From: CAVXJN01 sp963773585
Lineage (GTDB): Bacteria; Pseudomonadota; Gammaproteobacteria; JASBUN01
Assembly: GCA_963773585.1 (NCBI GenBank)
Contig: CAVZBR010000006.1
Span: 1 to 64,000 of the forward strand
DNA: 64,000 nt
Reading direction: 5' to 3'
Shown here: positions 36,086 through 45,102 of the stretch, piece by piece
Numbering within the stretch: the stretch's first letter is position 1
Layout of the letters: each line of letters opens with the position of its first letter
Position numbers and translations under genes: made by a program
Notes under the pieces: model-generated
The model's input: the letters and a program-made list of their open reading frames with translations, nothing else
The model's database searches: none
Told to the model about the DNA's origin: nothing

Positions 36086-37702
36086 CTACGCAGCGCCCTC
36101 GTCTGCCTGCAAGGGTCTGAACCGGGCATCTCCGTCCCGAGCGATCTGCGGTACCAGATCCACCTCCCAGGTGAGATAGCCCTGCATCGCCTCCGGGTCG
36201 GCCTCGACGTGTTCATAGGGTTTATACCAGACATCGTCGACTGCACAAGTGGGCCGCTCAAGGCCGGCAGCGACCGGCAATCCTGCGGCTTGCCAAGCCT
36301 GGTTGCCGCCCGCAAGCGCACGCACGTCGAGATCCGGTCGCAGCGCCCGGGCATCGGCCGCGGCGAGTTGGGCAAGCGTTCCGTCCTCCGAAGTGAGCAC
36401 CAGACGCTGCACCTCGCCAATGGCCGCCAACGCCTGCGCCAAGCGCGCACGAACGCCCCACCAGGCACCTGGTATATGGGCTGCACGGTGCATGGAACTG
36501 GCGGCCAAATCCAGAACCGCGACTCCGGCCTGTCCCAACTGTTGCGTCAGATGCAACGGTTCCAGCATCCGAGCCGGGTCCAAGCCCAACACACGGGGTG
36601 CGGGTACTCCGGCCTCCAAACCCTGCGCGCCGATGCCGCCAGCGAGCACATACACTTCAGGCCATCCCATCTGCAGCAGCCAGGATGCGGTCATGGTCGC
36701 ACGCACTTCGGTGTCATCGACCAGAACCACGCGCGGATTGCGCACCGCGACGTACTCATCGGTGGCCTGCACCAGTTGCCCTCCGGGGGCACTGCGGCTG
36801 CCGGGAAGGTGGCCGGCGGCGTATTCCTCGGGACTGCGCACGTCAAATACATACACGGTGCGGGTATCGGACTCATCGACGAATGTCCGCAACTGCGCGC
36901 GGTCGATGGTGCATACGTTTGCGCGCGCGCCGACCTTGCGGACTGCCGCCTTGGCTTTCGCCACGCCTGCGGCCGACGGCGGAGGCGCCGCGCGTCGTTG
37001 ACCGTGTTCCAGAGCCAAACCCGCCAGGCGCCAGCCCATGGTGCCGCCTTTGAGCGCCGCCACCGGATTGGGGATGCCGGCGTTGATCAACGACTGTGTG
37101 CCGATAATGCTGCGGGTTCGCCCCGCGCAATTGACCACGATCGGAACTTCGGGGTCGAGTGCCAGATCATGCACTCGATATACCAACTCGGCGCCCGGCA
37201 TGTCGATGCCGCCGGGGATGTTCATGCGTTGGTATTCAGCCATGGGCCGGGCGTCCAGGATGAGCACGCGCTCGCCCGCCTGCAGCCGCGCACCCAGTGC
37301 TTGGGGTGTGATCTGCGGCGTGTGGCAGCTTTGTTCGACGATTTCACCAAAGGCCTTGCTCGGCACGTTGACGCCGGAAAATATCTCGTAGCCGGCGGCG
37401 CGCCATGCCTCCAGCCCCCCCTCGAGCACGGCCACATCCGTGTAGCCCAAGGCGATCAGGCGCTCGGCAGCCCTCGCCGCCCAGGCCGCGCTGTTTTCGT
37501 CCCCGCCGTCCATGACCACGGTGCGCACGCTGCGGCGCGGCATCAGGCTGTCCAGCAACAGTTCGAGCCGGCTCAATGGGATGCAGCAGGCAAACAAGAG
37601 GTGCTCGCGGGAAAACGGATCCTGTTCGCGAACATCGATGAGTGCCAGTTCGGCACCGTCGCGCAACATGGATTTCAGCGCCTGGGCATCGATCGTCTGC
37701 AT
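36086..37702 (-). CDS. Four-domain rhodanese-like sulfurtransferase
   Basis: A 538-residue protein built from four rhodanese repeats. Domain 2 has an active-site loop with Cys (VVNCAGRTRSIIG), so persulfide transfer is possible. Domain 1 (VVMDGGDENSA), domain 3 (VVLVDDTEVRATM) and domain 4 (LVLTSEDGTLAQL) have lost the catalytic Cys and probably serve structure or binding. No signal peptide is seen. The ATG at 37702 gives MQTIDAQALKSMLRDG. It sits upstream of the cysteine dioxygenase gene and probably shares its transcript. Confidence 0.9.
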   Translation of the reverse strand: MQTIDAQALKSMLRDGAELALIDVREQDPFSREHLLFACCIPLSRLELLLDSLMPRRSVRTVVMDGGDENSAAWAARAAERLIALGYTDVAVLEGGLEAWRAAGYEIFSGVNVPSKAFGEIVEQSCHTPQITPQALGARLQAGERVLILDARPMAEYQRMNIPGGIDMPGAELVYRVHDLALDPEVPIVVNCAGRTRSIIGTQSLINAGIPNPVAALKGGTMGWRLAGLALEHGQRRAAPPPSAAGVAKAKAAVRKVGARANVCTIDRAQLRTFVDESDTRTVYVFDVRSPEEYAAGHLPGSRSAPGGQLVQATDEYVAVRNPRVVLVDDTEVRATMTASWLLQMGWPEVYVLAGGIGAQGLEAGVPAPRVLGLDPARMLEPLHLTQQLGQAGVAVLDLAASSMHRAAHIPGAWWGVRARLAQALAAIGEVQRLVLTSEDGTLAQLAAADARALRPDLDVRALAGGNQAWQAAGLPVAAGLERPTCAVDDVWYKPYEHVEADPEAMQGYLTWEVDLVPQIARDGDARFRPLQADEGAA

Positions 37703-37923
37703 AGGCCTGCCTGTTCGGATAATACAAAGTAACGAGCATACGAGTGGATTCCCGACTGCGCAACATAGGCCGCGGCGGGTCGCATCGTTCCCCACGGCCT
37801 GACTTTGAACTCGAGGAGCACCACACCTAGTTGCAACCCGGTTATCCCCTTTCTAGGATTTATAGGACCACCGCAACCCTCCCGGAGGACCGGGAGCCGG
37901 CGGTAACACAAGGAACCCGCTAC

Positions 37924-39084
37924 ATGAAAACCAATGCAGCAACGCTGCCCGCCCGCGAACAACGGGCCACGGGTGCATATCGCCTCGCGGAGGATCTGCT
38001 GGCCCGGGCCGACATCCAGATCGGCGGCGACCGCCCTTGGGACATCCGCACGATGTCCGCCGAGGTTCCCGAACGTGCCTTGGCGCAGGGCAGTATCGGG
38101 CTGGGCGAGGCGTACATGGATGGACAGTGGGAAGCCAACCAACTGGACGCGTTTTTTACCCGCTTGCTGCAGAGCGGCATCGATCGGCAGATAAAATCAT
38201 GGCGGCTGTTTTTGCGCGGTCTGCGCGCACGCCTGTTGAACCTGCAGACACCCGGCCGCGCCGCACAGGTCGGGGAAGTACACTACGACCTCGGCAACGA
38301 TTTCTATCGCGCCATGCTCGATCGACGCATGATCTACACCTGCGGCTATTGGCGGCGCGCTGAGACCCTCGATGCAGCCCAGGAAGACAAGCTGGACCTG
38401 GTGTGCCGCAAACTTGATCTACGTCCGGGCCAAAGAGTACTGGACATCGGCTGCGGCTGGGGCGGCTTTGCGCATTATGCTGCCGAGCACTACGGCGTGG
38501 AGGTCGTGGGGATCACGATTTCGAAGGAACAGTTGGAACTTGGGCGCGAGTCGTGCGCCGGACTGCCCGTCGAGTTGCGGCTACAGGACTATCGGGACAT
38601 TCGCGAGCGCTTCGATCACATCGTCAGCCTGGGCATGTTCGAGCATGTGGGACGCAAGAATCACCGCGCCTACCTGGACGTGGCGCACCGTTGCCTGAAG
38701 GACGGCGGCTTGTTCCTGCTCCACACGATCGGCAAGAACCGCACCGACTCCGTGCCCGATCCCTGGACCGACAAATACATATTTCCAAACGGCGATCTGC
38801 CGTCCCTGTGCCAGGTTACCAGTGCCGCCGAGGGTCGTTTCCTGGTGGAGGACGTACACAATTTCGGCGCCGACTACGATCTCACCCTGATGGCTTGGTA
38901 TCAGAACTTCGAAGACGCCTGGCCCCAGTTCCGCGAACACTACGGCCCACGCTTTCATCGGATGTGGAAATACTATCTGCTGTCCTGCGCCGGCGCGTTT
39001 CGTGCCCGCGACATCCAACTATGGCAATTGGTGTTGGCCAAGGAGGGACACGGCATCGTTGGCGGATTCCGGCGTCCCGAATGA
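37924..39084 (+). CDS. cfa: Cyclopropane-fatty-acyl-phospholipid synthase
   Basis: This SAM-dependent enzyme adds a methylene bridge to unsaturated acyl chains of membrane phospholipids. The 386-residue protein has the N-terminal lipid-binding region (GLGEAYMDGQWE), HYDLGNDFYRAML, the CGYW motif, SAM motif VLDIGCGWGGFA and the conserved Glu in MFEHVG. ATG at 37924 with AAGGA upstream. It is divergent from the rhodanese gene. Cfa is typically a stationary-phase or acid-stress function. Confidence 0.95.
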   Translation: MKTNAATLPAREQRATGAYRLAEDLLARADIQIGGDRPWDIRTMSAEVPERALAQGSIGLGEAYMDGQWEANQLDAFFTRLLQSGIDRQIKSWRLFLRGLRARLLNLQTPGRAAQVGEVHYDLGNDFYRAMLDRRMIYTCGYWRRAETLDAAQEDKLDLVCRKLDLRPGQRVLDIGCGWGGFAHYAAEHYGVEVVGITISKEQLELGRESCAGLPVELRLQDYRDIRERFDHIVSLGMFEHVGRKNHRAYLDVAHRCLKDGGLFLLHTIGKNRTDSVPDPWTDKYIFPNGDLPSLCQVTSAAEGRFLVEDVHNFGADYDLTLMAWYQNFEDAWPQFREHYGPRFHRMWKYYLLSCAGAFRARDIQLWQLVLAKEGHGIVGGFRRPE

Positions 39085-39235
39085 ATCGGCCCCAGGCAAG
39101 CGCTTCGGGAGCAGGACAGCTGCGGATGAACTCCCCGACTTCGGTAACGGGCGCAACGTAACGTCATCGTTGCGGCACCACCCCGCAAATCCCCAGGCGA
39201 AGCCTTCCTGTTCCGCCGTTGCCCCGTAACGGAAA

Positions 39236-40246
39236 ATGCTCGTGCCCGATCACCGTCAAGTACATCGAGGAAGACACGCCCTTCGTCCGGGACGGATTCC
39301 CTGGGCCGGCTGGAAAGACATCGCCTACCGGGTCGTGCGCGAAGTCCTGCGCGACAACCTGTATCTGGTCGCCGCTGGCGTCGCCTTTTACTGGGTGCTT
39401 GCACTATTTCCGGCCCTCGCGGTAGTAGTTTCGGCTTACGGGCTTGTTTCCGACCCGCTCCAGGTACAACAACAACTGGTTGCCATGAGCCAGGTGCTGC
39501 CGGGCGCCACCGTGAAAGTCATCGGTGACGAACTGCATACACTGGCAACGGCACCCGCAACGGCGCTAAGCCTCGGGGCGATCATTAGCACGTTGATCAG
39601 TCTGGTGACCGCCATGTGGGGCACCATGGCGTTGATGACGGCACTTAATATCGTCTACGACGAGCGCGAGACGCGCAGTTTTTTCCGGCTGTACGGGTTG
39701 GCGCTGCTGTTGACCGCGGGCGCGCTGTTGTTCAGCGTCTTCGCGCTGCTGTTGGTCGCTGCTGCGCCCGCCTATCTTCAGGTCGCCGGCAACACAGCCT
39801 CCGGCCTCGTTGAGTTCATGATCAACATCGGTCGGTGGCCGATGTTGGCTACCGTCATGATCGTCGCGCTCGCGGCACTCTATCGCTACGGGCCGAGCCG
39901 CCGTCACGCCAAGTGGCGTTGGATCAGCACCGGCGCAGTTCTAGGCACCTTGCTTTGGTTGCTCGCCTCCGCCGTGTTCTCCCTGTACGTGTCCGAATTT
40001 CAAACCTACAACAAAACGTACGGCTCGCTGGCCGCGTTCGTCGTGTTGCTGATGTGGTTCTACATCACCGCCTACGTCATCCTGCTGAGCGCGGAAATCG
40101 ATGCCGAAATAGAACACCAGACCACCATCGACAGCACAGTCGGTCCAGACCGCCCCATGGGCGAACGCGGCGCCTATGTCGCGGACACGGTTGGCAAGAC
40201 AGCCGTCAAAGCTCCCCCCGAACAAGCTCAGCAGGATTCGGACTAG
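39236..40246 (+). CDS. YihY/BrkB-family inner-membrane protein
   Basis: A 336-residue protein with six predicted membrane helices and the YihY/virulence factor BrkB signatures: NLYLVAAGVAFYWVLALFPAL, a GTMALMTALNIVYDE loop, LYRYGPSRRHAKWRW and YKTYGSLAAFVVLLMWFYI-like (NKTYGSLAAFVVLLMWFYITAYV). The C-terminal tail is hydrophilic. Function of the family is unsettled; the old RNase BN assignment was withdrawn. Start ATG at 39236. Confidence 0.88.
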   Translation: MLVPDHRQVHRGRHALRPGRIPWAGWKDIAYRVVREVLRDNLYLVAAGVAFYWVLALFPALAVVVSAYGLVSDPLQVQQQLVAMSQVLPGATVKVIGDELHTLATAPATALSLGAIISTLISLVTAMWGTMALMTALNIVYDERETRSFFRLYGLALLLTAGALLFSVFALLLVAAAPAYLQVAGNTASGLVEFMINIGRWPMLATVMIVALAALYRYGPSRRHAKWRWISTGAVLGTLLWLLASAVFSLYVSEFQTYNKTYGSLAAFVVLLMWFYITAYVILLSAEIDAEIEHQTTIDSTVGPDRPMGERGAYVADTVGKTAVKAPPEQAQQDSD

Positions 40247-40379
40247 TCGCTATCGCGCAGTTGCGTGCTTCCGAGTTTCCCGCGCCGAGCCTAGTTGCGA
40301 AATGACCAGCCTTGTGGTGGCGCGCCTTTACGCCACTATCCTCCAATTCGAAGCCCACACAACATAGGAGTTGAAACTC

Positions 40380-40601
40380 ATGGCTGACAACTGGGGATTC
40401 TGCAAGGAGTGCAAATGGTGGCAACTGGAACCCGGCGCCGGTATTCAAGATACAACCTTGGGACTGTGCATTGACGAAAAGCTGCAGCCATTCCGACTAC
40501 GCGTGTCGGGCAGCAGCGGTTGCACAAGAATGCAAAAGGGGACGCCTGCGCGTGCAGCCGGTTCCGGAGATGCGCCCCCAACCGCCGCGCCCGAACGTTA
40601 G
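40380..40601 (+). CDS. Small cysteine-rich protein
   Basis: A 73-residue protein with a likely metal-binding ribbon: FCKECKWWQLEPG at the start, then LGLCID and GSSGCTRM, four or five Cys in all. The ATG at 40380 has TAGGAG 9 bases upstream. The last 20 residues are low-complexity (Ala, Pro). Cytoplasmic, function unknown. It stands between the YihY gene and a 640-base gene-free stretch. Confidence 0.65.
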   Translation: MADNWGFCKECKWWQLEPGAGIQDTTLGLCIDEKLQPFRLRVSGSSGCTRMQKGTPARAAGSGDAPPTAAPER

Positions 40602-41243
40602 CTAGCCCTTGGGATACGCGCGCTCGCGCCTTATCAGGAGCGGACACGTCCGGCGCGTCGCCGTGTCAGGTTCAGCAGTTATGCAACACCATGATGCTGC
40701 CGCCATACAGCAGCGACCCGACGTGTGTCCGTGTCCTACAAAGGCACTGGGCGCTGAATTGCGGATTCCGGATGCTCCGCGGCGCGGCTATGCGATCCGC
40801 GGCGCTTCTTCGTTCATTTACGGAATGTGTACTCGCAAACAGCAGCTGTCCTGCTTCCGCATTCCGCGATTTCGTTCCGGCAATGACAAGTCACGGTACA
40901 TCACTCCGGTCCTCCGGTAGACGGGCCGAGCGGCAACGATAGCGCAGCCGATAAAAATTCGGTCGTGCGCAGCCACGACGGCCGGTAGTGCCTTGCGCGG
41001 AAACTCAGGGCGACGCCGTCGCGCGCATTAGCTAAGGCAGGGGTATTGCGAATGCATTTCCGCTGATGCCAGCGATCGGCGGATAGTCGCGGAGTGGTGC
41101 GCGCGGCGGCCTCGAAAACTGGTGGCCCACAGGGCTTTGTGTGTAATCGGCGACATCCCGTATGAAATCTGGAGAATCTTGTCGAGTCTCGATCTGCGCC
41201 TAGAGTGGCGACGTACAGGATCCAATCGCAGAGGGAAACGACG
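40602..41243. other. Stretch without supported genes
   Basis: About 640 bases. Overlapping short frames on both strands have no ribosome sites or family features. A GAGGG ribosome site for the next operon is at its right end. I see no RNA gene or repeat here. Confidence 0.45.
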
Positions 41244-41819
41244 ATGGACACATACGGAACGGAAGAGGTTGGCCACGCCAACTCCGGCACTCGCACCCGC
41301 GAGCAGGTTAAGGAGTCGGCGTCGAGGTTGAAAGATGAGGCGATGCACGAAGCGGAAGCGCTCAAGCGCGACGTGCAAGACCGCAGCAAAGAATATTTTG
41401 AGGACCGCAAGAACTTCGCCGCAACCGAACTGCTGGACGTGGCGGGAGCGTTGCGCGCCAGCGCTGATCGGTTGGGCGATCAACAGCACGATCACGCCGG
41501 CCGCTATGTGAAGGTGGCTGCGGCCGGACTGGAACGTTTCGCGGATTCACTGCGCGAGCGCGACCTCGGACGATTGGTGGACGATGCCGAACAGCTCGCC
41601 CGACGCCAGCCCGCCGCATTCATCGGCGGTGCAGTCGCCGCCGGTTTTCTGCTATCGCGTTTTCTTAAGTCTTCCTCCACCCGCACACACGCCGGAGCAG
41701 ATGGCAACGATCGGCCCGTCGCCCGCGGCGCCTCGTCGGGAGGAACCGAGGACACCGTGCGTGCGGCCCGTACTTCTTCGCCGCCCACCGCGCCGGGCGA
41801 CTGGGACCGCGAACCGTGA
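41244..41819 (+). CDS. Envelope protein with coiled coil and C-terminal membrane helix
   Basis: A 191-residue protein: a charged helical region with heptad character (residues 20-60), then LGRLVDDAEQLARRQPAAFIGGAVAAGFLLSRFLKSS, a single amphipathic membrane anchor preceded by the ARRQP motif common in small proteobacterial membrane-stress proteins, then a disordered tail. It is first of a three-gene operon with a DUF1469/holin-like protein and a DUF3618 protein. Function not established; a role at the cell envelope is inferred from the anchors. Confidence 0.72.
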   Translation: MDTYGTEEVGHANSGTRTREQVKESASRLKDEAMHEAEALKRDVQDRSKEYFEDRKNFAATELLDVAGALRASADRLGDQQHDHAGRYVKVAAAGLERFADSLRERDLGRLVDDAEQLARRQPAAFIGGAVAAGFLLSRFLKSSSTRTHAGADGNDRPVARGASSGGTEDTVRAARTSSPPTAPGDWDREP

Positions 41820-41857
41820 GCGACGTTCGCAACGCGCAAATTCAAGGAGGAATTATT

Positions 41858-42268
41858 ATGCAGCATCACATCACAGACGATCGTTCCATTGGCGGCTTGA
41901 TCTCTGATCTGTTCCAGAAGTCTGCGCTTCTGGTACGCAAGGAGGTACAGCTAGGCAAGGCCGAGCTGGATGAAAAAATGACCCAGGTCGGTTCCGGCAT
42001 CGGATCGCTGGCGGTCGGTGGCGCGATTGCCTTCGCCGGCTTCCTGGTCTTGCTCGCTGCCGCCGTACTGGGACTTGCGGCGGTGTGGGAGACCGCGCGT
42101 ATTCACACCTGGCTGGCGCCGCTTATCATCGGCGGGGTAGTAGCGATCATCGGACTTATCATGGTGGCGAATGGCAGGAAGAATCTGAAACCGCGCAACC
42201 TCGCGCCGCGCCGCACCGTCGACTCGGTACGTCACGATCGGGAATTCATCAAGGAGCAGATGCGATGA
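41858..42268 (+). CDS. Phage holin-like superfamily III (DUF1469) membrane protein
   Basis: A 136-residue protein with an N-terminal amphipathic region (LISDLFQKSALLVRKEVQLGKAELDEKM) and two membrane helices (residues 55-80 and 90-115), matching the DUF1469 layout. These are chromosomal proteins despite the holin name. ATG at 41858 has a strong AAGGAGG; an upstream GTG at 41816 overlapping the previous gene is less likely. The stop overlaps the next start (ATGA). Confidence 0.82.
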   Translation: MQHHITDDRSIGGLISDLFQKSALLVRKEVQLGKAELDEKMTQVGSGIGSLAVGGAIAFAGFLVLLAAAVLGLAAVWETARIHTWLAPLIIGGVVAIIGLIMVANGRKNLKPRNLAPRRTVDSVRHDREFIKEQMR

Positions 42269-43257
42269 GCACGGACAACGAATACAAATCACCCGAGGAA
42301 CTGGAGCGGGAGATCGATGAAACCCGCGTGGAGCTGGACGAGACCCTGGGCACGCTGCGCAACCGTGTGGCGCCCGGTGCTCTGCTGGATTACGCCGTGG
42401 ATTATCTGCGGCACGGGCCCAAGGACTATGCGATGGAGTTCGGCGGCAACTTGAGCCGCTCGGTTCGCGACAATCCGCTTGCCCTAGGCTTGGTTGGTGC
42501 GGGCGTGACTTGGTTGATGCTGGGGAACTCCCACCGCCCAGAAGAACCGAATTATGGAGACGAGGATTTCGACTACTATGCGGACGCGGACATGGAAGCG
42601 GCGACAGATCTGACCGCACCCGATTATTCCGCGACTCAATACGAAACCGGCGACGCTGCAAGCGGCGATGGTCGCTGGGACGCGGCCAAGCGAAAAGCTG
42701 CCGCGGGCAAGGCAGAACTATCCGCCAAGGCCAGCCGGCTGCGCGACTCAGCCGGAGGTCAGGCGCGACGTGCGCGCCAGACCATGTCCAGCGCGCGTGC
42801 GCGCGGAAGACACTATCGCGAACGCGCCGGCTATGAGATGCGACGCGCCCGGTCCGGTGCCGCCGACATGTATCACGAACATCCCCTCGTGCTCGGTGCC
42901 TTGGGTATCGCGGTGGGCGCATTGATCGCCGCAGCGGTGCCGGCAACGCGCCGGGAAGACGAGTGGCTCGGCGAGACGCGCGACGAATTGCTGGACGACG
43001 CTCGCGCGCGGGCGGAGGACGGTCTGGAAGCCGGTCGGCGCGCGGTTCATGCGGCCGGTGAGTCAGCCCGCGAAGAAGCCGAGCGACAGGGGTTGTCCGC
43101 CGCTGCGGCCGAAGATGCCGTGCGCGCTGCCGGCAACAAGGTCAAGCACGTGGCTGAGAGTGCGGGCGAGGCAGCCAAAGCGGAGGTCCAGCGGGACGGC
43201 GGCACCGACGGCTCCAGCGATCGTTCCGCGTACCCGCCGCCGTCGACTCATCACTGA
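42265..43257 (+). CDS. DUF3618 domain protein with extended helical tail
   Basis: A 330-residue protein. The N-terminal DUF3618 motif (SPEELEREIDETRVELDETL) is followed by NPLALGLVGAGVTWLMLG, a first membrane helix. The middle is a long Ala/Arg/Lys-rich helical region, then HPLVLGALGIAVGALIAAAVP, a second membrane helix, and a charged helical tail resembling YtxH/LEA-like repeats. It overlaps the DUF1469 gene by 4 bases. The three genes probably form one envelope complex. Confidence 0.78.
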   Translation: MSTDNEYKSPEELEREIDETRVELDETLGTLRNRVAPGALLDYAVDYLRHGPKDYAMEFGGNLSRSVRDNPLALGLVGAGVTWLMLGNSHRPEEPNYGDEDFDYYADADMEAATDLTAPDYSATQYETGDAASGDGRWDAAKRKAAAGKAELSAKASRLRDSAGGQARRARQTMSSARARGRHYRERAGYEMRRARSGAADMYHEHPLVLGALGIAVGALIAAAVPATRREDEWLGETRDELLDDARARAEDGLEAGRRAVHAAGESAREEAERQGLSAAAAEDAVRAAGNKVKHVAESAGEAAKAEVQRDGGTDGSSDRSAYPPPSTHH

Positions 43258-43275
43258 GTGTGGAGCCCACCTACT

Positions 43276-43320
43276 GCGGTCCCCGGGGGCCCCTCGGCGG
43301 TGAACATCCTGGGGGACCGC
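43276..43320. repeat. Inverted repeat after the DUF3618 gene
   Basis: A 9-bp perfect stem (GCGGTCCCC/GGGGACCGC) with a 27-base GC-rich loop begins 18 bases after the stop codon. No T-run follows on either side, so it may stabilise the 3' end or act as a weak terminator. Confidence 0.4.
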
Positions 43321-43513
43321 GGTCGCGGCAGTTGCTGGCTACCGCTATGAGCATGTGCAAGACAACCGTCGATAGAGAGCAGCCGGGAACGCAGCGCTCT
43401 CGGCAGCGGCGCACCCTGCCGCTGCCCTCAGCGTCGACGGACCATACATTGCCGCAGGGTGGATCCGATATCCGCCGGCGCCTTGGCCTCCGAAGCTGCT
43501 CAGCGGCTGTGTC

Positions 43514-44119
43514 CTACTCCTCCTCGCTGGAACGATCCCGGGCCGGAAGCGCGTCGCGGAACTCCTCGAATTGCTTCCATTCCGGGACTGGAGGCGGGCA
43601 GTCTGATCGCGGAACATACTCTGAAAGTTCCACCAGCTGCATCCTGTGGATGTAGCGAGGGCATGCAGGAAAAATCTGACTTGCGGTGACACGCACAATG
43701 AACACCGAGCCCGGATACTCGGCGCGCAGTGCGTCTTGTTCCGCAATCAGCGCCCGGCCATTGACGCGCAAACGCTGTTGCTTCTCGAAATCAACGAATA
43801 GCAAGCCGATGTGAGGATTGACCAAGACGTTCCCCCAGGATCGGTACATGCCATTGCCGTCATAATCGGGAAACGCCAGCGTACGATCGCCGGTGATGCG
43901 CACGAAGCCCGGCAAGCCGCCTTTGTACGAGCAATCCGGACGCCCGTGGGCATCGGCCGTGGCCACGAACAACATTACGCAATTCTCTATGAATGCACGG
44001 TCATCCTCGGCGAACGCCGAACGCACGATCGTCTGCTCCAGCCGATCTGCCAGACGCCGTGTGTCGCGGGTCTCTTGCAGCCGACGCATTCCTTCGTGAT
44101 ACATCGGATCGTCTACCAT
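43514..44119 (-). CDS. Pyridoxamine 5'-phosphate oxidase-like flavoprotein
   Basis: A 201-residue protein with the split-barrel flavin-binding fold: MLFVATADAHGRPDCSYKGG, FVRITGDRTLAFPDYDGNGMYRSWGNVLVNPHIGLLFVDF. This pattern is that of PPOX-class FMN proteins rather than true PdxH, since the PdxH substrate residues are not evident. The ATG at 44119 begins MVDDPMYHEGMRRLQ, as in relatives. Cytoplasmic redox role, substrate unknown. Confidence 0.85.
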   Translation of the reverse strand: MVDDPMYHEGMRRLQETRDTRRLADRLEQTIVRSAFAEDDRAFIENCVMLFVATADAHGRPDCSYKGGLPGFVRITGDRTLAFPDYDGNGMYRSWGNVLVNPHIGLLFVDFEKQQRLRVNGRALIAEQDALRAEYPGSVFIVRVTASQIFPACPRYIHRMQLVELSEYVPRSDCPPPVPEWKQFEEFRDALPARDRSSEEE

Positions 44120-44539
44120 AATCTCACCTTACGCCCGGCCCGAGCGGCCGCGGAGCTTGCGCGACAAATCGAAGCACTCCAGCAAAGTTGCTGTTTTACC
44201 CCAGCGCAGGGTAAAAGGTTCGGCCCAATCGGTGAACGTTGTCAACCCGGCGGCCCCCGCGTGTGGCCTGTCGCGACAGCGCTGGTCGGAGGCCGCATGC
44301 TTCAGCTTGCATAAACTGCAATGGCAACCGCCTCGACAATGCGACAACGGATAACGGCTTTCACTCGATCGAGACCGAACTGACCCATCACGACCGACGT
44401 CGCCGGCGCCACAAAGCCCGCCGGACAAATATTAAAAGGCACCGGAGAAGGCAGACTTCGCGCAGCTCGCCCTGCGCCCGTACGCCGATCACACCTATTT
44501 CGAACACGGCGTGCAGCTGCACATTCAGCCTGGCAGCGG
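44120..44539. other. Stretch without supported genes
   Basis: About 420 bases between the flavoprotein gene and the IS3 remnant. Short frames on both strands show no family features. It may be further eroded mobile DNA. Confidence 0.35.
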
Positions 44540-44715
44540 AACCAGAACACCTACATCGAAGGGTCCAAGCGATCGTGTCGAGAACAAGTGCTCGGCACTT
44601 GCTGTTTCGAACGGTCGACGAAGTTCGAGAGTTCAGGTGAGCGAGCAAGCTTGAGTACAACGAGGAGAGAGATTGCGGCGGGCTCGGCGGACTCGCGCCT
44701 GCCGAAGCGCTTTGA
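44540..44715 (+). pseudogene. Remnant of an IS3-family transposase C-terminus
   Basis: Read in one frame, the sequence gives FRTVDEVREFR, a TGA stop at 44638, then ASKLEYNEERDCGGLGGLAPAEAL and a final TGA. This matches the end of IS3-family OrfB proteins (the EYNEERPH-x-SLG-x-TPAE region). The upstream catalytic domain is not recognisable. It marks the left part of the accessory region. Confidence 0.6.
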
Positions 44716-45048
44716 GTTGCGCACTTGACGGGAACGCTTAGGCCCGGGCCGATGTCTCAAGCAGCATTGGTATCGCGATTGGTTCGACTCCCCGCAACCC
44801 CGATTGACCAATAGAGAGCCCGTTACAATTCGGTGAGGCCACACCGCTCATTGCAAAACGGACCGCACGCGCTATTTGCCGAGGGTGCCGCCCGATATGG
44901 TTGATCGTCTCCAGCGCATTCGGATGAATCCAGGGGCACGGACCGCACCGTGTTTTATGTCCGTGGTTGAGTCTCTGGCCCGAGCGGATTCGGAAGGCGT
45001 GACATTCAAGCGGGATGCCAGGGGTGCTACTGCGTTAGCCGCCACCGC

Positions 45049-45076
45049 AAAAAAAAGCCCCGCTTGCGCGGGGCTC
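45049..45076 (-). terminator. Rho-independent terminator after the PEP-CTERM gene
   Basis: On the minus strand the stem AGCCCCGC/GCGGGGCT with a 4-base loop is followed by eight T residues, 27 bases after the stop codon at 45103. Ideal intrinsic terminator for the gene upstream. Confidence 0.88.
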
Positions 45077-45102
45077 CTTTCGTTACTGCCTCGGCTTCGG
45101 TA

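Noticed and set aside
36020..37732. 570-codon plus-strand frame
   Set aside because: It is the complete antisense shadow of the four-domain rhodanese gene.
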